Below, one piece after another: positions 33,973-43,142 of a stretch of DNA of 64,000 nucleotides (its first letter is position 1; each line of letters opens with the position of its first letter). A model generated the notes under the pieces. The model made no database searches. It was not told the origin of the DNA and saw only the letters and a program-made list of their open reading frames with translations. The position numbers were made by a program, and so were the translations under genes. Source of the stretch: Sulfurospirillum barnesii SES-3 (GTDB taxonomy: Bacteria > Campylobacterota > Campylobacteria > Campylobacterales > Sulfurospirillaceae). The DNA lies in assembly GCF_000265295.1 (NCBI RefSeq), contig NC_018002.1, positions 2,170,001 through 2,234,000 on the forward strand, written 5' to 3'.

Positions 33973-34449
33973 ATGAAGTTTCTTGCGCTACTCTGCCTTA
34001 TGTTCAACCTGCTTTTAGGCGCTTCTGCGTTTAAAGAGACGCGCTACCTCTATGCGCTGGATAAAACGCTTGCACTTGAGGGATTTATTACCTTTGGCGA
34101 GCATACTATTGTGATTGAGTACACGAAACCCAACACCAAAGTGCTCACCTATTTTGAAGATAAACTCTCCATTCAAGATGAAAATGGCTACCAGATGGTT
34201 GAAGCACAACAGATGCCCTCACTCACCTATTTATTTATGATTATTAAAGCGGTTCATGAAGAAAACACCCTTTTACTGGAGGAGTTTTTTGATGCCAACG
34301 TTGAGCAAAACAGTACCTATCTCTCTCCTAAAGAGGCGATAAGCCATGTGCTTTTTGGGGTGCGTATTGAGCGTAAAAATAAACGTCTGAGTGCGTTACA
34401 TGTAACGATGAAAAATGGTGATAGGATTGACATTGAAATTATGGAATAA
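33973..34449 (+). CDS. LolA-like periplasmic lipid carrier
   Basis: A 158-residue secreted protein with signal peptide KFLALLCLMFNLLLGASAF, then a single domain of beta strands (TRYLYALDKTLALEGFITF, TIVIEYTKPNTKVLTYFEDKL) like the LolA/DUF2092-type outer membrane lipoprotein carriers encoded in aryl polyene clusters. It presumably ferries the polyene lipid across the periplasm from the MMPL exporter encoded next. It overlaps the exporter gene by about 35 bases if that starts at 34415. One TTACATGTAA lies at 34396. Confidence 0.75.
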   Translation: MKFLALLCLMFNLLLGASAFKETRYLYALDKTLALEGFITFGEHTIVIEYTKPNTKVLTYFEDKLSIQDENGYQMVEAQQMPSLTYLFMIIKAVHEENTLLLEEFFDANVEQNSTYLSPKEAISHVLFGVRIERKNKRLSALHVTMKNGDRIDIEIME

Positions 34450-36547
34450 AACGCTGAATATCCTCCTTTTTATAGCGGTACTTACAGGCTTTTTCCTCCT
34501 AAAAGAGCGCATCCACCTCTCCTCCAATCTTAGTGCTTTTTTGCCTGAGGGAGAGAGCAAAACCTATTTAGATATTTACGCACACTTCAATACCACCAAC
34601 GAAATTCTCATTGCCAGCGAAGGGTTTGATAAAAGCTCACTCCAACGCATTAAAGCCATTGAATCCAAACTCACACGCGATCATCAGCTCCTGCTTCACA
34701 GTGACATCACCCCTAACGCTAAACGTGTGGAATACCTCAAAACTTACGCTTTTTATACCAAAGCGTTTCAGCCAAAACCCACCGATGACATTGGAGCAAC
34801 ACTTCAGCGCCTTCATGAAGCGATGGTGCATAATCCCTTTTATACCACGATTGATCGCTACGACCCACTGGGCTACTTGAGCGCCCCCAAAGAGAATCAC
34901 AGCCTGATGATAAAAAATGGGCACTTAGCCCTAGGCGATTTTGGCTATCTTGCCATTTTTAAACCCAACCCTGAGCACGGACTCACACACCATGAAGCAC
35001 TCTATGCGTTTGTACATGATGCGCTCAAAGGGTTTGAAAACATTCGATACTTTAGTCCCTCTTTTTACTTTGTTGAAAATGCCAAAAACATTAAAGACGA
35101 TGTCAGTTTACTGGTTTGTATTTCCACGTTTTTGTTGCTTCTTTTGTACCTTGTATACATTCGAAATATTTTTCTTCTAATAAACACGGCCCTTAGCCTT
35201 GCAAGCTCTGTGATGCTTGCCTTTTTGGTGCTCTCTTGTGTTTGGAGTGAAATTTCACTCTTTGTCCTTGCTTTTGGAAGTGCCATGAGTACGGTCGCTA
35301 TTGATTACATGTTTCATCACTATTTACATGGGCATTACTCACGCAAAAAAGGGTTTAACACCGCCGTCTTCTTTGGCTTTTTAACCACCATCAGTGGCTT
35401 CTTTATTTTTGGATGGGTCAATTTCTTACTGATTCAGCAACTCTGCTTGTTTGCCATCTTAACCCTTGTGTTTAGCTACCTACATTTTGCGTTTCTCTAC
35501 CCTTACATGGGGTTTAAAAGCGCTCCCGTGTTTCACTTTTTCAAACCCACATTGCATCTACCCTACCCTCTCATTACCGCTATTTCAGCACTGATATTAC
35601 TAGGGCTTATTCCCTTTTTAAAGCTTGATGGCAACATTCGAGCACTGGATTATCACAACCAAACCTTATTGAGTGAAGAGGCTTTTTTTAAAAAAAATAT
35701 GAAAAATATTGGTACAACACCGATACTCATTGAAGCCAGAAACATCGATGATTTAGTAGCAAAAAGCCGTTTAATTGCACAAAAAAGCGCTGACGCTTTC
35801 ATACCTCTCTCTTTTTTACTCGATGAACAAAGTTTTCAAGCGCAAGCAAAAACCTTAGCCGCTTTTGATGCCAAAACCACACAAACCATCCTTCAAGAAG
35901 AAGCAAGAAAAAAAGGGTTTCGAGAAGATTTTTTCAAAGAGGCATACAGCACAACACAGCTCAATCCACCCTTCACACCCCTTAATGAGGCGTTACTCAA
36001 GCAAATGGGCTTAAATGTTCTCTCTTATCAAGGAAATGTTTACACCCTAGGTATGGTTAAAGCAGCCGATGTGCCCCTTTTAGAAGCCCAACATTTAGCC
36101 CATAGCCTAGAAGCTCAAACCCTCTTTAGCAAAGCCTTAAACGAAATCCATACCGAACTGCTCTGGTGTGGTCTGCTTACCATGGGGCTTATTGTGCTGA
36201 TTTTACTGCGCATTCGACCGTATGCTTTTTTACTCTGCCTAAGCTTTATTCTGTTTCCTTTGGCCCTCATTTTGCTCTCATTATGGGGAACGCCTCTCTC
36301 ACTCATGCATCTTTTTATGCTCTTTATCGTGATGGCACTGAGCATTGATTATGGAATTTACAAAGCTGAGCGTACCCAAGAGAGTAACGCAACGCATAAC
36401 GCTATTGTCCTCTCGCTTTTGAGTACCTTTGCAGGATTTGGTGTGTTGATTTTTAGTCGTATTGGCGCCCTTGAGCACATTGGCTGGGTGGCGAGTGTGG
36501 GCGTTATTGCCCTATTTTTACTACTATTAGGAAGAGAAAAACAATGA
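34415..36547 (+). CDS. MMPL/RND-family lipid exporter
   Basis: A 710-residue inner membrane transporter with about twelve helices in two halves, each with a large periplasmic loop after the first helix (NLSAFLPEGESKTYLDIY; DGNIRALDYHNQTL). The central motifs AIDYMFHHYLHGHYSRKKGF (half 1) and MALSIDYGIYKAE (half 2) carry the Asp-Tyr pair typical of MMPL proton relays. The homologue in aryl polyene clusters is thought to export the finished lipid. The start is uncertain: ATG 34415 overlaps the LolA-like gene by 35 bases, and TTG codons at 34427 and 34433 are alternatives. The stop overlaps the ligase start. Confidence 0.85.
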   Translation: MVIGLTLKLWNKTLNILLFIAVLTGFFLLKERIHLSSNLSAFLPEGESKTYLDIYAHFNTTNEILIASEGFDKSSLQRIKAIESKLTRDHQLLLHSDITPNAKRVEYLKTYAFYTKAFQPKPTDDIGATLQRLHEAMVHNPFYTTIDRYDPLGYLSAPKENHSLMIKNGHLALGDFGYLAIFKPNPEHGLTHHEALYAFVHDALKGFENIRYFSPSFYFVENAKNIKDDVSLLVCISTFLLLLLYLVYIRNIFLLINTALSLASSVMLAFLVLSCVWSEISLFVLAFGSAMSTVAIDYMFHHYLHGHYSRKKGFNTAVFFGFLTTISGFFIFGWVNFLLIQQLCLFAILTLVFSYLHFAFLYPYMGFKSAPVFHFFKPTLHLPYPLITAISALILLGLIPFLKLDGNIRALDYHNQTLLSEEAFFKKNMKNIGTTPILIEARNIDDLVAKSRLIAQKSADAFIPLSFLLDEQSFQAQAKTLAAFDAKTTQTILQEEARKKGFREDFFKEAYSTTQLNPPFTPLNEALLKQMGLNVLSYQGNVYTLGMVKAADVPLLEAQHLAHSLEAQTLFSKALNEIHTELLWCGLLTMGLIVLILLRIRPYAFLLCLSFILFPLALILLSLWGTPLSLMHLFMLFIVMALSIDYGIYKAERTQESNATHNAIVLSLLSTFAGFGVLIFSRIGALEHIGWVASVGVIALFLLLLGREKQ

Positions 36548-37725
36548 AAATTACCATCGTCCATGATGACCAAACCCAAAGCGTTTATGAGAGTGAAACC
36601 CTCGTTGATAAAACGCTTAAGGGGCGCATTTTGCCTATTGCATCAACCAGTAAAGAAGCAAGTGCGCTTGCCATTTTAAAAGCCTATCTCTCAGGGGCAA
36701 AACCTATTTTGTATGACCAGGACAACACCACCCTTGCACAAAAAGTAACCTCCTTTGATACTTCGGTATTAGAGACCATTGATTTTGCTGCGATGTTTTT
36801 TACCTCAGGGAGCACAGGCTCTCCCACAGGAGCGTTTAAAACCAAAGCGAACATTGAGACAGATATGGAAGCCTTACTTAGAGAATTTGGAAATTTTAGC
36901 GTTGAAAATATCGTGGCTACGGTTCCTTTTATTCATATTTATGGTTTTTTAGCTGCATTGCTTCTGCCCTTAAAACTGAACAAACCGCTTCTCTTTAAAG
37001 AGCATTTTTTACCCCATGATTTGTTGGCGTGTGCCACAAAAAACTCGCTGATTGTCACCACACCGCTTTACATCAAATCCCTTTTACGCCTTAATGAGCC
37101 TAAAGATTTGAGTCAGACCATTTTTATTAGCTCCACAGGACCTCTAAGTAGCGATATTGCCAAAGTGTTTTGTGACACCTTTAACACCACACTCATTCAG
37201 CTTTTTGGCTCAACCGAGACTGGAAGCATTGCTTTTAAAAAGCAAGACGATACGTTTTGGACTCCTTTTCATGGGGTTGAAGTCTCTTTAAATGCCAAAG
37301 AGCTTTTACATGTAAAGTCTCCTTTCATCTCACATCAGCTGTGGCAAGAGGGCTTGGTGGAGACAGGAGGTGCCATTCAAAGTTTTGACTATGCACGCAT
37401 TGAAGAGGGGAAATTTCAACTCTTAGGACGAAGCAATACCATTGTCAAAATTGCGGGAAAACGCTATGCCACTACACAAATAGAAGAAATTTTAGAACGT
37501 ATGGAAGGGGTAAACAAAGCCCTTGCCAATGTCAAACATCTAGATAGTGAACTCAAAGATGAAGTGGTGGAGCTCTTTATTGAGAGTGAACGTGAAATAC
37601 GTCTTAAAGAGATTCAATATGCCCTCAAAGAGAGCCTAGGAAACATTAATATTCCCATGAAGCTTTATAGAGTCGAGAAAATAGAGACTTCTCTTATGGG
37701 TAAAAAGATGATGCCGCTACGATAA
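36544..37725 (+). CDS. AMP-dependent aryl-acid ligase (adenylation enzyme)
   Basis: A 393-residue ANL-superfamily enzyme, shorter than usual (450-550). The phosphate-binding loop FTSGSTGSPTGAFKTKA is at about residues 84-100, FGSTETGSI near 220, and YARIEEGKFQLLGRSNTIVKIAGKR near 282-306; the C-terminal catalytic Lys is probably in MGKKMMPLR. In aryl polyene pathways this enzyme activates the coumarate-type starter and loads it on an acyl carrier protein (ApeH role). It ends the first plus-strand operon; a hairpin at 37737-37758 follows. Confidence 0.85.
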   Translation: MKITIVHDDQTQSVYESETLVDKTLKGRILPIASTSKEASALAILKAYLSGAKPILYDQDNTTLAQKVTSFDTSVLETIDFAAMFFTSGSTGSPTGAFKTKANIETDMEALLREFGNFSVENIVATVPFIHIYGFLAALLLPLKLNKPLLFKEHFLPHDLLACATKNSLIVTTPLYIKSLLRLNEPKDLSQTIFISSTGPLSSDIAKVFCDTFNTTLIQLFGSTETGSIAFKKQDDTFWTPFHGVEVSLNAKELLHVKSPFISHQLWQEGLVETGGAIQSFDYARIEEGKFQLLGRSNTIVKIAGKRYATTQIEEILERMEGVNKALANVKHLDSELKDEVVELFIESEREIRLKEIQYALKESLGNINIPMKLYRVEKIETSLMGKKMMPLR

Positions 37726-37736
37726 AAAAGAAGGAA

Positions 37737-37758
37737 GGTTCTAGCTTTGACTAGAACC
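37737..37758. terminator. Terminator between the ligase and lipoprotein genes
   Basis: GGTTCTAG / CTAGAACC with a six-base loop lies between convergent genes. The minus strand reads into CCTTCCTTCTTTTTT, the better U-tract, so it best serves the lipoprotein gene. Confidence 0.75.
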
Positions 37759-37765
37759 CTTTGTG

Positions 37766-38164
37766 TTATAGCATACTTAACTGTACTTGAATGGCTTTGT
37801 TAAGATTTTGTATCCATGTGTTGTAATTTTTATGAATAGTGTTTTCTGCTGGATTAAAATCAAGTGCAGTACTATCTTGGTATTGAATACTGTATGCTTT
37901 AGTATTATAATTAATAACAACAACGGCAACATGTTTACGCAACGTAAGCACCCCTTGAATCTTACCATCTTCCACTTTTTTCATGACCCAACCAAGACCT
38001 GCACCTGCTCGAATAATAGCTTTTTCAACGTCTTTGAGTGATGTATTTGTTTCGTTATTTGAAACCACGCTATTACTCTCAACATTATAAATTGGAGCTG
38101 CTGTACATCCCACAAACGCTAACGTAGCTAACGCCGCTATAAATAACATCTTAAACTTTCTCAT
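37766..38164 (-). CDS. Small predicted lipoprotein
   Basis: A 132-residue protein with a lipoprotein signal (FIAALATLAFVGC, Cys near residue 20). The mature part has LRKHVAVVVINYNTKAYSIQYQDS, a beta-rich stretch, and ends with KAIQVQLSML. I prefer the ATG at 38164, because AAAGG lies seven bases upstream of it but immediately before the ATG at 38170. The function is unknown. It interrupts the plus-strand cluster; two more lipoprotein genes on the same strand lie at 42559-43727. Confidence 0.7.
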   Translation of the reverse strand: MRKFKMLFIAALATLAFVGCTAAPIYNVESNSVVSNNETNTSLKDVEKAIIRAGAGLGWVMKKVEDGKIQGVLTLRKHVAVVVINYNTKAYSIQYQDSTALDFNPAENTIHKNYNTWIQNLNKAIQVQLSML

Positions 38165-38268
38165 GCCCATCCTTTAAAAAAATTTAAGCTTATTGTATTG
38201 AGTGAAAGGTTAAAAATAACTGAGCCAAAACCCATCAATCCTTATGATTTGCGCCTCTCAAAGCAATC

Positions 38269-38274
38269 TATAAT
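38269..38274 (+). promoter_or_regulatory. -10 box of the ABC/ACP/KS operon
   Basis: TATAAT in CAATCTATAATTAAA, 47 bases before the ATG at 38321. Confidence 0.5.
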
Positions 38275-38320
38275 TAAAAATTGATTACACTCCTAACTAC
38301 TATACTGCAAAAGAGAGTTT

Positions 38321-39184
38321 ATGGCGATTCACATTACCCATCTTCTAAAACGCTACTCGAAAAATGTCGTTTTAGACCATTTAGATTTAAGCATCAAACA
38401 AGGCTCTATCTTTGGACTTCTGGGTCCAAATGGTGCAGGAAAAACCACCCTTGTTTCCATTTTAAATTTTCTCATTCCCAAAGATACAGGGAAAATTACG
38501 ATTTTAGGGCATGACTGGGATAAAAACCAAAAAGAGATCAAATCTCTGTGTAGCCTCGTTCCCCAATCTTATGCCTTTTATCCAACGCTGAGTGCTTATG
38601 AAAACTTAGAATTTTTTGGCGCACTGCATGGACTCAAACACAAAGATTTGAGCCGTCAAATTGCATATGCCCTAGAGATGACCGCACTGGAAAAATACCG
38701 CCATAAACGTGCTGAGAGCTTTTCAGGAGGGCTTAAAAGACGCCTTAATATTGCCATTGGGCTCTTAAATAACCCTAAAATACTTTATCTCGATGAGCCA
38801 ACTGTGGGCATAGACCCTCAATCTCGCCACTATATTTTAAATGTGATTAAAAAAATCAACCAAAGCGAGGGAACGACCATTATCTACACCTCACACTACA
38901 TGGATGAGATAGAGTACCTTTGCGATGATATTGCCATTTTAGACCACGGAAAAATTATGTTCCACCAAAGCAAAGAGGAGCTCATGAAAAATGACCACAT
39001 CGCCACACTGCATTTAAGCGATGAGAGTCAAAAAGAGATCAACCTCTACGAAAATTACGATGCGCTGGTGGACGTTTTTTGTGAAATCAAAGAAAAATCG
39101 TTACATGTAAAAGAGCTTCAACTGCCTAAAAACAGTTTAGAAGCTCTTTTTTTATCGTTGACAAAAAAAGAGCTGAGGGATTAA
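38321..39184 (+). CDS. ABC-2 type exporter ATP-binding protein
   Basis: A 287-residue ATPase with Walker A GPNGAGKTT (about 37-45), Q-loop VPQSYAFYP, signature FSGGLKRRLNIAIGLLNNP, Walker B ILYLDEPTVGIDPQ and H-loop YTSHYMDE. It belongs to the drug/polysaccharide ABC-2 group and pairs with the permease gene that overlaps its stop by one base. Located upstream of the acyl carrier protein and ketosynthase genes, it probably moves a cluster product or precursor. One TTACATGTAA lies at 39101. Confidence 0.93.
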   Translation: MAIHITHLLKRYSKNVVLDHLDLSIKQGSIFGLLGPNGAGKTTLVSILNFLIPKDTGKITILGHDWDKNQKEIKSLCSLVPQSYAFYPTLSAYENLEFFGALHGLKHKDLSRQIAYALEMTALEKYRHKRAESFSGGLKRRLNIAIGLLNNPKILYLDEPTVGIDPQSRHYILNVIKKINQSEGTTIIYTSHYMDEIEYLCDDIAILDHGKIMFHQSKEELMKNDHIATLHLSDESQKEINLYENYDALVDVFCEIKEKSLHVKELQLPKNSLEALFLSLTKKELRD

Positions 39185-40344
39185 TGCTGTACCATACTTT
39201 AAAAAAAGAATTTCTACTTATTTTACGCAATCAACACGCACTCATTGTACTCTTTGTGATGCCAACTCTGTTTATTATTATCATGTCTTTAGCGCTTCAA
39301 AACACCTATGCTAATAAATACGATGTCAAACTCAACATTGGTGTTCAAAGCGAAAGTAATGCCTCCGCTTTTGGTGCCTTTATGGACAAACTCAATCAAA
39401 ACCAATTTTTCAACTTTCGCCTCATTGAAAATGACACCATCATTGAAGAGGTACTCTCCAATAAAACCTACGATTTTATTCTCTCTATGACGCCTAATTT
39501 TATGGAAAATATTGTCAAAAATGAAGAGGCGTCCATTAAAATTATCTCTCGCTCGGATGTCGCTTACCAACAAGTTGCCTTTTTAAAACAGTTTTTGAGT
39601 CTTAAAATGGCAGAGATGGTCATTGAAAATTTTTCAACCGTTCTTAACCTCAAATCAGCGACACAAGCACGTTTTGAAGAGAAAATTACCCATACCTATG
39701 TGCTCAAGGACAACCATCCCACACAAATCACCTCCGTACAACACAGTGTCCCTTCATGGCTTATTTTTTCGATGTTTTTTATTCTTATTCCTATCTCCAA
39801 CACCTTTATTAACGAGAAAAATTTTGGCACCATGGACAAACTTCGCAGCATGAATATCCCCTTAAGTGGCGTTATGATTGGAAAATTTATTCCCTATTTT
39901 GTGATGAATCAGTTACAGGTTTTTTGTATGCTCTTAGTGGGTATGTATCTCTTACCTCTTTTAGGAGGCGATGCGCTGGTGATTCAAGGAAGTCTCTTTT
40001 TGCTCATGCTCATCTCTGCTGTTGTTTCCATTGCGGCGATTTCCTTTGCACTGAGTATTGCGACCATCAGTAACAGCAGTGAAATGGCAACGATTTTGGG
40101 CGGAACGTCCAACATCATGCTTTCAGCACTGGGAGGTATTATGGTGCCTAAAATTGTGATGCCAAAACTGATGCAAGATATTTCAGAACTTTCGCCTATG
40201 TCTTGGGCACTCGATAGCTTTTTGGAGGTTATTGTCAATGGTGGCAGTTTTGGAGACATTCAACATGCGCTTTTCAAACTCCTTGCCTTTGCCCTTTGCT
40301 TTTTTAGCCTTGCTTACCTTATGCTTAAATACAGGAGAGATTAA
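39184..40344 (+). CDS. ABC-2 type exporter permease
   Basis: A 386-residue membrane protein with an N-terminal helix (ALIVLFVMPTLFIIIMSLAL), a periplasmic domain of about 170 residues, then five C-terminal helices including LIFSMFFILIPISNTFINEKNFGTMDKLRSMNIPLS, the typical ABC-2 element with an E-x-G-T motif. This is the YhhJ/DrrB-like fold. Its start lies within the stop of the ATPase gene and it ends three bases before the acyl carrier protein gene, so all are co-transcribed. Confidence 0.9.
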   Translation: MLYHTLKKEFLLILRNQHALIVLFVMPTLFIIIMSLALQNTYANKYDVKLNIGVQSESNASAFGAFMDKLNQNQFFNFRLIENDTIIEEVLSNKTYDFILSMTPNFMENIVKNEEASIKIISRSDVAYQQVAFLKQFLSLKMAEMVIENFSTVLNLKSATQARFEEKITHTYVLKDNHPTQITSVQHSVPSWLIFSMFFILIPISNTFINEKNFGTMDKLRSMNIPLSGVMIGKFIPYFVMNQLQVFCMLLVGMYLLPLLGGDALVIQGSLFLLMLISAVVSIAAISFALSIATISNSSEMATILGGTSNIMLSALGGIMVPKIVMPKLMQDISELSPMSWALDSFLEVIVNGGSFGDIQHALFKLLAFALCFFSLAYLMLKYRRD

Positions 40345-40347
40345 ACT

Positions 40348-40614
40348 ATGACCCAAACCCCTAATGCACTCAAACAAGAACTCAAAGAACTCATTTTAAA
40401 AGAGTGTGACAAAGAAGAGTTTAGTCTTGAAGATATTGACGATGATGCGCCTCTTTTTGGTTCAGATGCACTTCTACAACTCGATTCTATGGATGCGCTT
40501 CAAATTTCAATGGCGTTGAAAGAAAAATATGGCATTGAAATTACCGATAGCAAAAAAATTCGCTCCATTATGAGCAATATTAACACTTTAGCAGACTTTA
40601 TTGGGGCACAATGA
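40348..40614 (+). CDS. Acyl carrier protein 1
   Basis: An 88-residue acyl carrier protein. The phosphopantetheine Ser is Ser47 in LLQLDSMDALQ. Acidic helices and the KYGIEITDSKKIRSI segment are typical of the ACPs in aryl polyene clusters, where one of the two ACPs carries the growing chain. It overlaps the ketosynthase start by four bases (ATGA). A paralogous ACP is encoded at 50742-50993. Confidence 0.9.
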   Translation: MTQTPNALKQELKELILKECDKEEFSLEDIDDDAPLFGSDALLQLDSMDALQISMALKEKYGIEITDSKKIRSIMSNINTLADFIGAQ

Positions 40615-41768
40615 GTTCACACAAAGCGTATCTTACAGGAGCGTCTTTGTGGTGCAATTTAGGCAAAACTCCAAATGAAATCACCCGTACAGTACATAGT
40701 CTCAATGCTCACAATTATGAAATTTTTTTACAAGAGCATTTTGCACAAAAGCCCTATTATCATCTCTTAGAATCATTTGAATCTGAAGAAAAAAAACTCT
40801 ATACATGTATTGATTATGTCGTAAAAAAAGCTATTGAAGCAGCAAAATTAGACAAGGAAGAACAGGCTGAGTTAGCCATTTTTATTGGCTCAACAGCTAT
40901 GGGCATTTCCTTAAATGAAGAGAGCTATACACGCTACGTATTAAGCAAAGAAGGAAAAGCATTTGAGCATATTGGGTATGGCTACTTAGGTGAATACCTT
41001 GAAACGTTAACACACTCCAAACATAAAGCACTTTTGTTTTCCACTGCCTGCACCTCTAGCGTTAATGCTCTTGCCTATGCATCTAAAATGATTGAGCAAG
41101 GCGTCATTTCAAAAGCGTTGGTTTTAGGCATTGAACTGTTTAATCAAACCACCTACAATGGCTTTTCTTCTTTAATGCTCCTCTCTAAAAGCAATATCTA
41201 CCGTCCTTTTGATGAAAAAAGCGATGGAATTATTTTAGGAGAGGGGTGTTCAGCGCTTATACTCGAAAATCAACCCAAACACACAGATGATTTTTACTAC
41301 AAAAGTTCAAAAAATATCTGCGATATTTACAGTGAAACCACAAGCGATCCCTCGGGTGAGCCTATTTTTGAAACGATGGATGGTGCACTTAAGGCAGCGC
41401 ATCTTCACTTACATGACATCAATCTTATTAAAGCCCATGCCACGGGGAGTGAAAATAACAACACTTCCGAAGCCAATGCCCTTAATCTTCTATTTGAAAA
41501 ATATAAGACACACGCCCCTGTGACAGCATTAAAACCTTTTATTGGACATACATTGGGGGCGAGTGGATGCAATGAAATTGCTTTAATGCTCTTATGCGCT
41601 AAAAAAGGCTTTCTTCCTCATACTTTAGGATTTGAAAAAGGAACAAAAGAGACAAGCTTCACGCCCATGCGTGAGCCTTTTACATGTAAAGATAAACCTC
41701 TCTCCATACTTTTCAATTTTGTCGCCTTTGGGGGAAATACCACTTCCCTCATTTTGGCACGAGACTAG
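40611..41768 (+). CDS. Beta-ketoacyl-ACP synthase 1 (KAS II-like)
   Basis: A 385-residue ketosynthase with the full catalytic set: Cys147 in STACTSS, His in KAHATGSENNNTSEA, and His in KPFIGHTLGASG. It probably elongates acyl chains on the neighbouring ACP together with the small ketosynthase-like protein encoded next. It is shorter than FabF (about 412). GATKLH-type differences in the middle suggest a specialised substrate. One TTACATGTAA lies at 41680. Confidence 0.9.
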   Translation: MSSHKAYLTGASLWCNLGKTPNEITRTVHSLNAHNYEIFLQEHFAQKPYYHLLESFESEEKKLYTCIDYVVKKAIEAAKLDKEEQAELAIFIGSTAMGISLNEESYTRYVLSKEGKAFEHIGYGYLGEYLETLTHSKHKALLFSTACTSSVNALAYASKMIEQGVISKALVLGIELFNQTTYNGFSSLMLLSKSNIYRPFDEKSDGIILGEGCSALILENQPKHTDDFYYKSSKNICDIYSETTSDPSGEPIFETMDGALKAAHLHLHDINLIKAHATGSENNNTSEANALNLLFEKYKTHAPVTALKPFIGHTLGASGCNEIALMLLCAKKGFLPHTLGFEKGTKETSFTPMREPFTCKDKPLSILFNFVAFGGNTTSLILARD

Positions 41769-41776
41769 GAGAGAAG

Positions 41777-42502
41777 ATGTATATTCACCATGCGTATGAA
41801 CTTTTAGAGCCTACTCAAGAGCTCACACTTTATAAACAAAAGCTAGCTTCTGTATGTAAAATCAATCTCAGACGTGCCAATAAATTTAACCTTTTAGCCG
41901 TTTATGGCGCACTCTCATGCCTTCAAAACAAACCCTTTTCTTCCAATATTGGCATCTACTTAGCCACCGAATATGGACCCGTAGAGAGTATGGTTTCTGT
42001 GTTAGAGCAGGTCAGTAAAAAAGATGGCATCATTATGCCTTTTGATTTTTTGGGTATTAACACCAATGCCAGTTTTTACATCGCTCAAGCACTCAAGGCA
42101 GAAGGAAAACACATGATGCTTACTGCTCACAACCAAAGTTTTGAAAAAGCATTACAACTGGCATATTTTGACCTTATACACAAAGAAGTAGACGATGTTT
42201 TAGTTGGATATGTCGATACTTCCTTGAGTTTTATAGAAGAAAAGCACCACCCTTTTGTCACGCAAAATACACACGATCAAAGCTATTGGCTTTATGCCAA
42301 TCGTGAACCTCATAATGCCCTCGCTAGAATAGAAAGCATCGAAGCATTTGCCAATAATGAAGTAATGCATAGAAGTTATCCTGACACAATATTAAACAGT
42401 GGAACAATCTTTCAATGCTTAGCGCATGAAAGCAAAAATCTTTTACATGTAAAACATGATGAAAAGGGAAAATGTATGGTTATAAAGATGCAGAAATTAT
42501 AG
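41777..42502 (+). CDS. Small ketosynthase-like protein, possible chain length factor 1
   Basis: A 241-residue protein matching only the N-terminal half of a ketosynthase (Ketoacyl-synt_2-like). The stretch SSNIGIYLATEYGPVESMVSVLEQV aligns with the start of the thiolase fold, and the position of the active Cys reads MLTAHNQSFEKAL, with no Cys. It therefore cannot condense on its own and may form a heterodimer with the ketosynthase encoded nine bases upstream, like ApeC with ApeO or CLF in type II polyketide systems. A similar protein is encoded at 49009-49650. Confidence 0.7.
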   Translation: MYIHHAYELLEPTQELTLYKQKLASVCKINLRRANKFNLLAVYGALSCLQNKPFSSNIGIYLATEYGPVESMVSVLEQVSKKDGIIMPFDFLGINTNASFYIAQALKAEGKHMMLTAHNQSFEKALQLAYFDLIHKEVDDVLVGYVDTSLSFIEEKHHPFVTQNTHDQSYWLYANREPHNALARIESIEAFANNEVMHRSYPDTILNSGTIFQCLAHESKNLLHVKHDEKGKCMVIKMQKL

Positions 42503-42509
42503 ACTTTTA

Positions 42510-42555
42510 GATAAAGAGAGACCAACAAAATTATTTAAAGGGGCCTCTCTTTATC
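42510..42555. terminator. Terminator between convergent cluster genes
   Basis: An 11-bp inverted repeat, GATAAAGAGAG / CTCTCTTTATC, with a 24-base loop, lies between the plus-strand operon and the minus-strand lipoprotein genes. Confidence 0.6.
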
Positions 42556-42558
42556 TCT

Positions 42559-43128
42559 TTATTTACGCAGTGTGGTTATAACCTCTTTATCAAACAAAAA
42601 TGTATCGATAAGCTTTTGCATAGCAATTGGGTAATTTTCAAGCGTGCTTGGAATGGCTGTTGCAGCAGCAAATGATGATTCCCACTCATGATGAATGGTA
42701 TAATTTTTATTAAATACCTCTTTTTCACGTATCACTATTTTAAAATTTGCAGACAAATCAGCCGTTCCTGTACTCATTCCCGTATCAAGTTTATTGGTTA
42801 ATAGCTCTGTGGTAATTTTAATATCGGAGCTCTCATCGTAAAGAGAGGCTTGTTTGAGCTCTTCTTTTAAAGAAATTTCTAGGTATTCTTGAAAGCTTCC
42901 ACCATAAGGAGAGAGCATTTGATTGGTTCCTCTGCCCACCAAAACCGTTTTTGCGTGTGCCTCTGCTGAAGAGAAATCATTTTTTTGAACACGCATGGTT
43001 TTTAAATCGCTATCTTTCAATTCATTAATCGAATTAAAATTGGGGGTAAATTCAATCCCCTTGCTTGAACACCCTGACATAAACAGAGCTAAGCCTAAAA
43101 ACACTACGATATGTTTTAGATATTTCAT
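42559..43128 (-). CDS. Predicted lipoprotein
   Basis: A 189-residue protein with a lipoprotein signal (IVVFLGLALFMSGC, Cys20). The mature part is soluble-looking with LGxx-free helices and a beta-rich middle (IKITTELLTNKLDTGM, SANFKIVIREKEVF). I recognise no named family. It follows another lipoprotein gene by 14 bases; the two share size, signal type and a short N-terminal SINEL/DIREV region, so they may form one envelope complex. It is not clearly part of the polyene pathway. Confidence 0.7.
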   Translation of the reverse strand: MKYLKHIVVFLGLALFMSGCSSKGIEFTPNFNSINELKDSDLKTMRVQKNDFSSAEAHAKTVLVGRGTNQMLSPYGGSFQEYLEISLKEELKQASLYDESSDIKITTELLTNKLDTGMSTGTADLSANFKIVIREKEVFNKNYTIHHEWESSFAAATAIPSTLENYPIAMQKLIDTFLFDKEVITTLRK

Positions 43129-43142
43129 GGGTCTATTCCTTC